From the NCBI RefSeq assembly GCF_000227135.1, contig NC_018262.1, forward strand, positions 1,498,223-1,562,222: a stretch of DNA of 64,000 bases, in the 5' to 3' direction. A model generated the notes under the pieces. It had not been told where the DNA came from. It did not search any database and saw only the letters and a program-made list of their open reading frames with translations. Positions 48,834 through 57,250 of the stretch are shown one piece after another. The position numbers and the translations under genes were made by a program. Within the stretch, counting starts at the first letter, position 1. Every line of letters starts with the position of its first letter. This stretch comes from Leishmania donovani. Its lineage: Eukaryota; Euglenozoa; Kinetoplastea; Trypanosomatida; Trypanosomatidae.

Positions 48834-49847
48834 TCACTGCTTGTTCTGCAGCAAAGAAAAGAAGAACTCTGATTCAAGGGGGCCATCCTCTTCCAGGTCG
48901 GTACAGTGGACAGCGTTCCGGATGCGGTCCACGCCGTACATGGACCGGAGCGTGTGAGGGAAAAGAACGTGGCACACTTCCGGGTCCTGCGGGCCACACA
49001 CCGCCCGCAGCGCCGGCACGGCGTTCTCGGCGCAAACCTCAACGGCCCAGCACGGGCCGGACGACATCTGCTCCACCAGCTTCTTGTACTCCGGCAGAAC
49101 TCCGTTGTAGACCTCTAAAAAGTCCTCGGCATCCGCCACTGTCAGCTGGTAAGAGCCAAGGGCACTAATGTAAAACCCCTCTTCGACCAAGCGATGAAGA
49201 ATGGGACCCTGATGGCCGCTAGTGATCGCATGTGGCTTGATGACGCACACGGCGCAGTTCTTCAGCGCCGCTGTGGACTCGCCAGGTCCCATGACTGCCT
49301 CCTTCAGCTCCTGCACAGCACTCTCGCTCGAAATCTGTGTCACGGCGGCGGAAAAAGAAGCCGCCACCGAGGCCACCTTTTCACGGGCTCCGGCGCCGCT
49401 CGCAAGCACAACTAGGCACCGCTGCGCCTTTGATGCAACTCGGGCAGCGAGGCTCTTCGAAAGCTCTACTAAGCGGATGAACGTAATCCGCAGGCCTTGC
49501 GTTGTCAGGGCCTCAATTACGGAGCCCGCTGCCGCGCTATGGTGCTGCATGTCAACGGTAATCATGCACTCACCGGAGTTCGCTGTAAGCCGCTTGCGCG
49601 TTGCGTCGTCGCCATAGTCGATAATGCGAAGGGGACGGGAAAAGACGTTGATCGTCGCCCCCACGTAAAGCTCGTTCGGGCTCAGTGACGGATAGGCGCA
49701 GCGCTTCAAAAACAAGCGCTTCGTCTTGAGGTTGTACATCTCTATCGTTTTGTCGTCTGTAAAGTAGCAAAACTGGTATGTGCGAGAGAGGCTCGCTTGT
49801 GGATCGAAGTACTCCACCACAAACGTGTCCCTTTGTTCGCCCACCAT
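48834..49847 (-). CDS. NDK7-type nucleoside diphosphate kinase homologue (DM10 + two NDK domains)
   Basis: A 337-residue protein with the layout of NME7: an N-terminal DM10 domain (about 1-90: TFVVEYFDPQASLSRTYQFCYFTDDKTIEMY), a degenerate NDK-like region (about 93-190) and a second NDK domain (about 196-330). The second domain keeps CVIKPHAI (Lys204) and the active-site His314 in IRNAVHCTDLEED, although the usual HGSDS reads HCTDL. The first region lacks a recognisable His motif. NME7 sits in the inner scaffold of ciliary microtubules and associates with gamma-tubulin complexes, so a flagellar or basal body role is likely. Start at 49847 is chosen; the upstream frame is a CA-repeat translation. 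Confidence 0.88.
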   Translation of the reverse strand: MVGEQRDTFVVEYFDPQASLSRTYQFCYFTDDKTIEMYNLKTKRLFLKRCAYPSLSPNELYVGATINVFSRPLRIIDYGDDATRKRLTANSGECMITVDMQHHSAAAGSVIEALTTQGLRITFIRLVELSKSLAARVASKAQRCLVVLASGAGAREKVASVAASFSAAVTQISSESAVQELKEAVMGPGESTAALKNCAVCVIKPHAITSGHQGPILHRLVEEGFYISALGSYQLTVADAEDFLEVYNGVLPEYKKLVEQMSSGPCWAVEVCAENAVPALRAVCGPQDPEVCHVLFPHTLRSMYGVDRIRNAVHCTDLEEDGPLESEFFFSLLQNKQ

Positions 49848-50662
49848 TTTTCTTCGTGCGTGTGTGTGTGCGTGTGTGGCTGTGAAGGCTGTGCGGCGTC
49901 TTGTGCCGAAGGTGCAAGAAATAGTGCGAGGTGTTGACGCTGCTCCGCGATGTCGTGTGCACGTCCTCACGCACCTGGAAGTGACGGAAACAACTTAGAC
50001 TTTCTGGAGGGTGGTTACAAGAAGGAATAGGAAACGAGAACATGGTTGGTAAAGAGAGAAGCTGCGTCGGAGAGCACAAGACACAGTGCACGAGGATGGC
50101 GCAAAATGAACCGGCGAGTGGGAGGAGAAACACGTCTCCTGTGGATCAGCCTAAGCAAAACGCCGGCACCGCCGACATCTTTTCCCATGCTCAACTGTTT
50201 CCAGCGTTGTCGCCGCACACACACACGCACAATTTCCACTTCCTGGGCACTGAACAGTTCAACTGCAGAGGGTTGCAGGGCGCATCAGCAAGCGAGGAAA
50301 ACGGGCCAGAAAGTAAAAAGATTCTGGTGTGTTGAACAGGAAGACGTGGGCCACTAAGTGACAAGACAAAGAAAGTGGAAGGACACTTCAGACACTTAAG
50401 CGAAAAAAAGGCAAGGTTAGGAGTAAAGAGATATTTGCGCAAACCGTGAAGGCGATGCTGCATTAGGAGGTCACGCCAAAGAATCATTCTTTTTTTGTTT
50501 AGCGAATAAACCCCGTCACCTATGCATACACATGATCACATGAGTAAGCTGTTGAGCCCCCAGACAGCGAGCAACGTGACAGGCCGCGAACTGTGAAAGC
50601 AAGCCAAAATTCGATCACGTAGGGGAGCGTAATGTGTGCCAGTGTCGGGCTCCACGGATTGG
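49848..50662. other. intergenic/UTR stretch
   Basis: 815 bases between SOF1 and NDK7. No gene seen. Confidence 0.5.
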
Positions 50663-51997
50663 CTACTCCACGTAGCCGTAGGTCTTGCGCTTCGCCAGCG
50701 GCTTCACGTTGTCGCCGTGAATGCGCGACATCTCTTTCACTGCCTCGCGCTTCTCGGCCTTCTTGATACGGCGTGAAGTGCGCAGAATTGCCTTGGGTGC
50801 ATTGCGCTGGTTGCTAATTCGCTTCACCTCGACGAAGTTGGAGTACTTACTCTTCAAAGAGCGCATATAGTTGAACTTGTGCTTCTCTGGGCCGCGTAGT
50901 GGACGAATCGGCTTGCTGGCGTCGGACTTCCACACACGCAGCACCGCATCTTCGCTCCCGCTGTAAATGTAGCTGTTATCGGGAGACCACTTCACCGCGT
51001 ACACGCCGGCCATCCGCTTCGTGTGGAACATCTCAATCGAGTCAGACTTGGATGTCTGGTGCAGGTCCCAAATGCGCAACGAGGCGTCTTGCGATCCGGC
51101 GGCAAACATGGTGCCAGTCGGACTAAAGTCGACACATGTGACAGGACGGATGTGACCCTGGAACGCATTGCGCGGACGTCCAGGCACGCGTATGTCGAAT
51201 AAGTAGCAGTTGCGGTCGTCGCTTCCCGTCACGAACACGTTCGGGTCCATCGGGTTCCACGAAAGTGATGTTGAACACATCTCCATCACAATCTTGCTGT
51301 GGGCGGACTGACTGCGAACGTCGTACAGGAAGACACCGCGATCTGCCATGCAGCATGCGACTAAATTGGTCTCAATCTTGTTAAACTGGCAGGAAGACAC
51401 CGTGTCGTCCCCCCAAGAAAACCGCTGGAGGGGCTGCGTGCGATTGACATCCCAGATGTTCACCACGTCCGACGACGTGGCGAACCACGACTTGTGGAAA
51501 TGGTGATCGATGGAGGAGAAGGGAAACTCACCGAGAAACTCTGCCACCGGCTCAATACTCTCTTCACCAGGGTCGAAGTCCAAATCCCACATCTTCACTG
51601 TTTTGTCACGCGAAGCGCTAAAGCAAGCGACGCCATCTGGCGAGATGGCCACGCCGTCGACAGAGTGTCGATGTGCGTTGATGACCGCACGCTGCTTCCG
51701 CGTCATCGCATCCCATACTATTAGCCCGCCGTCAACAGAGCCCGTGGCTACGGTGGACAAGCTTGCAATATCAGTAGCGATCGACTGAATGGTATCCTGG
51801 TGGCCCGAGAGCGCAGCCACAAAAGGCTTTGCAAACATACGGTCCATTTTGGCAGCAACCACCGCCCGTGTGAACTCTACCTGTTTTGCCATGGGATTAA
51901 ACTTCGGATCATAATTTCGATTCACCTTGGGCACCTCCGTCGCGCGATCTTTTGTCCACTCCAACTCGGAGCGGCTGATTGTCTTGATCTTGACCAT
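50663..51997 (-). CDS. SOF1/DCAF13-type WD40 protein, rRNA processing
   Basis: A 444-residue nucleolar protein of the small-subunit processome. N-terminal VKIKTISRSELEWTKDRATEVPKVNRNYDP is the family signature, followed by about seven WD40 repeats (for example FVAALSGHQDTIQSIA ending GLIVWD, FSASRDKTVKMWDLD, VVNIWDVNR, YLFDIRVPG, ASLRIWDLHQ, AVLRVWKSD). The C-terminal Sof1 domain follows: HKFNYMRSLKSKYSNFVEVKRISNQRNAPKAI and a basic tail. Length and domain order match yeast Sof1. Start at 51997 is chosen; the upstream frame adds 11 residues without family support. Confidence 0.93.
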   Translation of the reverse strand: MVKIKTISRSELEWTKDRATEVPKVNRNYDPKFNPMAKQVEFTRAVVAAKMDRMFAKPFVAALSGHQDTIQSIATDIASLSTVATGSVDGGLIVWDAMTRKQRAVINAHRHSVDGVAISPDGVACFSASRDKTVKMWDLDFDPGEESIEPVAEFLGEFPFSSIDHHFHKSWFATSSDVVNIWDVNRTQPLQRFSWGDDTVSSCQFNKIETNLVACCMADRGVFLYDVRSQSAHSKIVMEMCSTSLSWNPMDPNVFVTGSDDRNCYLFDIRVPGRPRNAFQGHIRPVTCVDFSPTGTMFAAGSQDASLRIWDLHQTSKSDSIEMFHTKRMAGVYAVKWSPDNSYIYSGSEDAVLRVWKSDASKPIRPLRGPEKHKFNYMRSLKSKYSNFVEVKRISNQRNAPKAILRTSRRIKKAEKREAVKEMSRIHGDNVKPLAKRKTYGYVE

Positions 51998-52495
51998 TCT
52001 CCACCAAAAAGCGCAAGCTTCAGTAAACACGTGGTATCAGCGAAGGCATACAAACAAAGAAGAAATGAAGAGCACTAAAGACGAACTGAGACCACTGTGC
52101 AGACACATTGGGACTTGAGCAAAAGAGCTGCAGAACCAAAATAGAAAGAAAAAACGAAGGCCAGGGAATCGAACAAAATAAAGGTAAGTAAATCGCTAGA
52201 GAAGAAGCTCATGGCTGCGCCAGGCAGTCTAAGGGTTTTGCCGGTTCGCGAACGTAGACTTCGAGTTGAGTGGAAAGACATACTCGCACATGAGCGCGCT
52301 GTGCAGCTGTATATAGGCTTCCTTGTTCTCGAAGGACATCCACACCTAACCTGCCCCTAGCACTCATGTAATCCTTTTTGTTTGTTTTGCTTTTTTGGAA
52401 GGGGTTGATGGAACCACTAGTGAACATAAACAGAAACAAAGCTGAGAGAGAAACGCATTCGTATGGTGCATCCTGCGATAAAGATGAAGTGTTGA
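51998..52495. other. intergenic/UTR stretch
   Basis: 498 bases between the EF-hand gene and SOF1. No gene seen. Confidence 0.5.
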
Positions 52496-52939
52496 TTAGT
52501 GAGCATCCTCTGCACTCCCGTGTTCCGTAAACGGGGCAAGCATCTTGTCTACAAACTTTTCGTAGTGGATAACACCGTTATCCTCAAATCCTTGAATTAG
52601 CTCGCGAAACTCTTCCTCGTGGTACTTCTCTCCCATAGTGGTCATGATATGCCGGAACTCGGCCACCGAGACTGTCCCGTCCAAGTCTTTGTCGAAGACA
52701 CGAAACGCCTCTTTCACTGCCTCTGCCGTGTCCATCTTGTCGTCATGTTTTTCCACAAGAGCCTCGTAGCCTGCCATGTCCACATCAGTCGCTGTCACCA
52801 TTATTTCCTTGATCTTCTCCTCACTTGGATTGAGCCCTGCTGCCCTCAGTGCTGTTGGAACTGAAGCCTTTGGAATCTTGCCATCACGCTGCAGCAGCTC
52901 AAACGCCTCTTTCATCAAGGTTGAACGCGACATTGTCAA
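52496..52939 (-). CDS. calmodulin-like EF-hand protein (essential myosin light chain-like)
   Basis: A 147-residue protein with four EF-hand positions, only one intact. The third loop, DKDLDGTVSVAE (83-94), has all calcium ligands. The first (LQRDGKIPKA) and second (TDVDMAGY) are degenerate, and the fourth (FEDNGVIHYEKF) is shortened. The sequence FRVFDKDLDGTVSVAEFRHI then MGEKYHEEEF with HYEKFVDKML resembles essential myosin light chains as much as calmodulin, so binding to an IQ motif, as on a myosin, is plausible. Centrin is less likely. Start may be Met1 (52939) or Met3 (52933). Confidence 0.85.
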   Translation of the reverse strand: MTMSRSTLMKEAFELLQRDGKIPKASVPTALRAAGLNPSEEKIKEIMVTATDVDMAGYEALVEKHDDKMDTAEAVKEAFRVFDKDLDGTVSVAEFRHIMTTMGEKYHEEEFRELIQGFEDNGVIHYEKFVDKMLAPFTEHGSAEDAH

Positions 52940-53448
52940 AAAGAAGTTGCGAGAGAAATCCTGAAAGGAAAAAGTCTTGCAAACGAGAAACGCAAGTGGA
53001 GAAACGTACCGTGGTCACTTGCATTTCAAGTAGTGTACCAACGCCACAGAGCGAGGAAAAGGGATAAGAAGCTGTGAGCACCTTCCGCGAAAGAGAATGG
53101 GAACTGTGTGCCAGCATGCCAAAACATATAATATGGATGCATAACGAAGAACAACATCCGGGAAATGTTGTAGTTGGGCAGCGCCTTCGGGGATGAAGAG
53201 CAAGAGACACGGTAATTATCACGTACGCGCCTTTCGTCCTACTTGAGCAATCGAATCTACATACCTGAGCAAAGACGTTCTCTTTTGGCTCTGTGTCTCT
53301 CGGCACTATTCTGTTTGCTCTGTGTTTTGCTGTGACTGTAACGACGAGTTTTTTATTACCATTAAATCAGAAGAAACATCATGTTCGCTCGCACTGCCAC
53401 CAGGGAAACAGACAAAAAAGAAAGAGGCGGGGTTAAGCGACTGATCCG
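52940..53448. other. intergenic/UTR stretch
   Basis: 509 bases; more AT-rich than DNA to the left. No gene seen. Confidence 0.5.
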
Positions 53449-54525
53449 CTAAACCAACTCAACATCTCCAACAAGGATCATACCGAAACAAAACCAAAAC
53501 CACCAAAACCTACGAAAACTATCAGCAACCTTTTCAACTCCCTCAAAATGCGAGTGGGCCTTCAGCCAGTTGTACTCGGCAAAATTGGCGGGAACCTGAA
53601 TCTCCTTCTTTTCCATGTCCAGATAGTAAGGACGACCTGGTGGTATCACTCTGATTTCCTGCCCCTTTAAAAACCAGCGGTACAGAAACGCGGACTTAAG
53701 CATGCCTGAGAGGAATTGCTCCAATTCGTCAGGGTTGACGAAGTCAGGGCTCGTTTTCCGTTTGGGGTCATCCCAAAAACTCGTCTCATACGAGTTGAAT
53801 TTCAGCGTGGCCCCCACTCGAACGCGCACCTTTTCAATGTCGGCCGCCTGCCGAGCTTGCTGGGCCTCCATCATCAGTTGTACGGCTTGCAGACGAGGCG
53901 CTACAGTCGACAAAAATGTTAAAATCTCTTGCGCTGAAGCCGTATCTAAAATCTTGACGGCACCCGAGGTCCAGTCCACGTGAAAAGCACTACGGCGCTC
54001 CGATGCTTCGCGAACAGGGTACAAGTCCACGGTTTTTGGTTCCCGTTCCTGTAGCAGCCAATTCGTGAGAGTGCCAGTCGCAATCGTTTTCTCTGCGAGC
54101 GGGATGTTCACGAGATCGGTGTTGCAAGGGTCTTTCACGACGTGAATAGACAAGAAAGAGAATGCTGTGGTGCGCTTGAACATGGAGTCGTTATCCAAGA
54201 TCCGCTTGGAAAAGCTCGTGTAATCGGCCTCTTCATCCCACGTGACACGCTTCCATTTCATCCGCTTTATCAGCTCCTCTGATTCGTAAAACTGCTCTAA
54301 GGCACGGGAGGCGTTCTCCTGCTTTGCTGGCTCAGAGGTCTGAGTCCCTTTCTCACTTTTCGAGGTTCTTGTCGAGCGAAAAAAATCAATTAAATCTTTC
54401 GTGTATGCGACAAATCCCTTTTCCATCTTGTAGCGCTCCTTTTGCATCGCGCGCACGAGGTTCTTCTGCTGCATGAGCCATTCTAGAATATCAGGCTGAA
54501 AGGCCAGCCTCCTTCTCAAGGACAT
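53449..54525 (-). CDS. conserved hypothetical protein, first gene of the minus unit
   Basis: A 358-residue protein with no signal peptide. It has helical, charged N-terminal sequence (MSLRRRLAFQPDILEWLMQQ, possibly a mitochondrial presequence), an ARQAADIEKVRVRVGATLKFNSYE stretch near 230-250 and a C-terminal block GQEIRVIPPGRPYYLDMEKKEIQVPANFAEYNW. The layout faintly recalls the TCAIM/DUF4461 family of mitochondrial proteins (WLL-containing linker and a final strand-rich block), but this is a weak impression. The last residues (FRRFWWFWFCFGMILVG) come from a pyrimidine/G-rich stretch and may reflect extension into former UTR. It is the first intact gene left of the strand switch. Confidence 0.72.
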   Translation of the reverse strand: MSLRRRLAFQPDILEWLMQQKNLVRAMQKERYKMEKGFVAYTKDLIDFFRSTRTSKSEKGTQTSEPAKQENASRALEQFYESEELIKRMKWKRVTWDEEADYTSFSKRILDNDSMFKRTTAFSFLSIHVVKDPCNTDLVNIPLAEKTIATGTLTNWLLQEREPKTVDLYPVREASERRSAFHVDWTSGAVKILDTASAQEILTFLSTVAPRLQAVQLMMEAQQARQAADIEKVRVRVGATLKFNSYETSFWDDPKRKTSPDFVNPDELEQFLSGMLKSAFLYRWFLKGQEIRVIPPGRPYYLDMEKKEIQVPANFAEYNWLKAHSHFEGVEKVADSFRRFWWFWFCFGMILVGDVELV

Positions 54526-55133
54526 GGCTCTTCCCTAGTCTCGTGGAGCTCCCCACAAGCCAGATGGTAATGTCTCAACTGAGTAGTCAACCTTGAATGA
54601 GCGAGAAAAAACCAAGGAGCCGATTGTGTCAATTGTGGCAAAAGAGCACCAAATTCGCAAAAAAAAAATTGGAAAAGGAAGCAGAGGAAAATCGACGTGG
54701 AGTGACACACCGAACATTAGATCTGGTCTTTGCCATCGAGGCTAGAGTTAAACGTTGTCTTAACGCAATTGTACCTGTAGCGGAACTATCTACGTAGCGA
54801 CTTTTTTTCTCAAAGACTTCGTAATGACCTATTTTTGGACGAAAGCATCAGAAAACTCTCAGGTGCCTGTTTTCTTGGCGTCAGCTCTACCCACGTTGAT
54901 GCTGAAAGTGCAGCATTCTTGCAAAGTAGAAAGCGACTGGAGAGAATAATAGCAAAGGCTGTCGTTAGACGGCAAGGAAAAGAGAAAATGAAGGCTTATA
55001 AGGACTCCTCCACTTGTTCCATGCTTTTCGAAAAAGCATTCATACAAAGCGGCATTATCCCGCCCTCACACGTATGTGTTTCACATGCTAATCTTGATCA
55101 CCAGCATTTCACAAAAAAACCGCGAAGAAGCGC

Positions 55134-55661
55134 CTAGTCACCCGACCACGCCGGAGACGTGATCAGGCTTCCATCTTTGACCATCTCGGTGGGAAGAACC
55201 TCTTTGTACTTGCCTCCAGCGATTATCATTCCCGGCGATACTGCAGGGTAGCACGTTAAGGTGCGCGACTCTGTCACGCCTCCGGCGACGAAAACCTAGA
55301 TTCCGTGACAAGTGGCCGCAACGGGAAGATTATGGTTGAAGAAGTGGCGAGTGAACTGAAAAACTTTCTGGCTTAGACGAATGTACTTTGGCGTGCGTTC
55401 ACCGGTAATGTACAGGCCTTGGTACTCTACTACATTCACTTCGTCAAATGGGTTCCTAATGATGAAGTTATGGCCACGCACCTCCATATATGTCTGGCAG
55501 CCCGTGAAGTCGTGAAAGGCGGTCGCGATACCGTCACCCTTCTTGTTCCAGGACACATGACATGTACAATTACTCCCAGCTGCTCGAGGACTTAAAAAGG
55601 AACCACGACCTCGTCGTCCTCTACGAAGTCACCCGCCGGCAGGAGAACCTTTTTTTGTCAT
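55134..55661 (-). pseudogene. decayed DJ-1/PfpI (ThiJ) family gene
   Basis: Homology to DJ-1/PfpI proteins is clear on the minus strand: VLLPAGDFVEDDEVVVPF near 55600-55645, KKGDGIATAFHDFTG, YQGLYITGERTPKYIRL, the nucleophile motif AATCHG near 55300, and GRTLTCYPA-like TESRTLTCYPA downstream. The reading frame is broken at least four times: a frameshift in a run of seven A after the ATG (55661), a TAA at 55592-55594 where the family likely has Gln, a frameshift near 55540-55555, and a TAG at 55296-55298 (directly after CHGI). The end (TAG at 55134) comes earlier than is usual for the family. No intact copy is in the window. Multiple lesions make recoding or sequencing error unlikely. Confidence 0.85.
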
Positions 55662-56559
55662 TTCGCTTTTTCAAAGGACAGAAGCGCTGCTTAGAAAAGA
55701 GTACGTAGGGATAAAGAAGCTGCGCTGAGTCAGCGCAGGGGTCCAACATATAAAGGCGGCTGGAGGTCAGGAAAAAAAAATGCGTTGACTGCTTTCATTC
55801 AGAAAAGCTGCGGTATACACAGCGGACAAACGAAGAAGCTGGCCACATCAAATTGCATTGCATTCGCTCCAGGCCGTGGCGATGGTGGCTGAACGAACCG
55901 AATCCTTTCAGACTCGTTTTTCGGGTAGAAAACAATGGAGGCTGTAGTAGTGCCCATGCTTCGAAGGGAAAAAGATACAAGTCGACACCTCTGTTGCGTT
56001 ATTCTCCTTCGCATTGCACAAGATTCCGGCGCACGAAAAAAAAAAGACATGGAGATACGAAAATCTGGTGCTTGATGTACCATTCTTCGGCATTTGCTCA
56101 TGCTTACAGTATTAAATATATTCGACCCCTCTCTTCAAATAAATTCAAGGGGAAAATATCACACACCGTTTCTTGGCGGCAGCGGTGCGCGCGGGGGTGG
56201 TGATCAGCTAGTAGTCTACGCTCTCCTCCGCCCCCCCTCCCGAGCTGTCGTGGCGGGTTCCGCAACATTGGGCACAATTACTGCACGCAGCGCCAACTGC
56301 AATACCAGGCTTGCGAGCCAAGGAGTGGAATATCCCGCATGAAGCATCATGGACAGCGCTGTTCGCAGAAGGTTACAACTACTGGTTGCACTGAATCCGT
56401 GTGAGTAAGCCGCCTCCGACGCGCTAACTTACTTCGATAAAACACCGCGAAACTCAGAAACTGTTCTAAAAGGAAGCTGGCCAAAGAAACACAGTGACAC
56501 AAGAATTTTTTTTCGCCGTGTGTTCATTCTGTCATACAACAGTGGCTCAGCTTCATTGT

Positions 56560-57000
56560 ATCCCCGGCCCGTCACAGGCTTCATCGCGTCGTGGGAAGCA
56601 GCCGATAGATACGCGGTGCAGCAATGCACTCAGTCCTGCGAGCACGGCCCCTGCCTCACACTCTCCCCGCCCCCGCATTTCAGGTCTCCTCGCAGCTTCT
56701 CCCATCATCGCCAGATACCACATGTTAAATCGCTCGGCATGGCTTAGGCTCCCCAACACCAGTGGACAGTGCGAGGGCCGGGCGAGATAAGCTTCGGTTC
56801 CGCTAAGACTCTACGTAATCATACGGATGGTGCGGACGGGCTCACTGTCGCATGTGATTTCAATGCAATGCCATCCAGGACACGGCCGCAGACATCAGTG
56901 GCGGCAAATCGCCCTCACTTCCCCTAGGTCGCAGGCATCACCCTCTGTCACCACTAGAAGTGATTTTGTATTGGCAAGGGTAGAGGTTCCCTGACTTTTC
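56560..57000. repeat. possible repeat-like segment in the strand switch
   Basis: This segment is GC-rich compared with its neighbours and lacks the A/T and dinucleotide runs of ordinary intergenic DNA here. It reads like a short retroposon remnant (SIDER class), but I found no internal copy in the window and no diagnostic 5' signature. Low confidence. Confidence 0.2.
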
Positions 57001-57126
57001 CAGAGAGTGGGTACTGCCTCCTGACGCTGCGATATGTCCCTCTTCATCCTGCCCGTCGTGCGGTATGCAATAATGGGACTTGTCTTGTGCTCTCAAGCCG
57101 CCGGATCAGCTCAAACAATTATCCTC

Positions 57127-57187
57127 CACCTTCTCGCTTTCATCTTCTGTTTCCCTTTTTCCCTCTTGCCCACTGATCTTTGTGAAG
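57127..57187 (+). promoter_or_regulatory. candidate spliced-leader acceptor for the SMPD4-like gene
   Basis: A C/T-rich tract of about 55 bases (57121-57180) is followed by AG at 57186-57187, 63 bases before the ATG. It supports plus-strand transcription beginning to the left, in the strand switch. Confidence 0.55.
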
Positions 57188-57250
57188 TGCTCAAAGCAAA
57201 AAAAAAAAAGCAGTCGCCGATGAAACGGTGCCGTTTCGAATCATGCAAAG

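Larger units (their letters stand above)
54526..57250. other. divergent strand-switch region
   Basis: 2.7 kb between the last minus-strand gene start (54525) and the first plus-strand gene start (57251). In Leishmania such regions are where RNA polymerase II initiates in both directions, with modified histone marks, and usually lack classical promoters. The DNA is AT-richer than the left side. It holds a decayed DJ-1/PfpI gene (55134-55661), a run of seven C at about 56231-56237, and a repeat-like segment near 56560-57000. I see no tRNA or 5S gene in it. Confidence 0.75.

Noticed and set aside
54835..55137. 100-codon plus-strand open frame in the strand switch
   Set aside because: No family resemblance, no clear acceptor upstream, and overlaps the end of the DJ-1 pseudogene on the other strand.
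55296..55298. In-frame TAG in the DJ-1 gene as evidence for stop codon reassignment
   Set aside because: Accompanied by two frameshifts and another stop, while all other genes use normal stops; decay explains it better.
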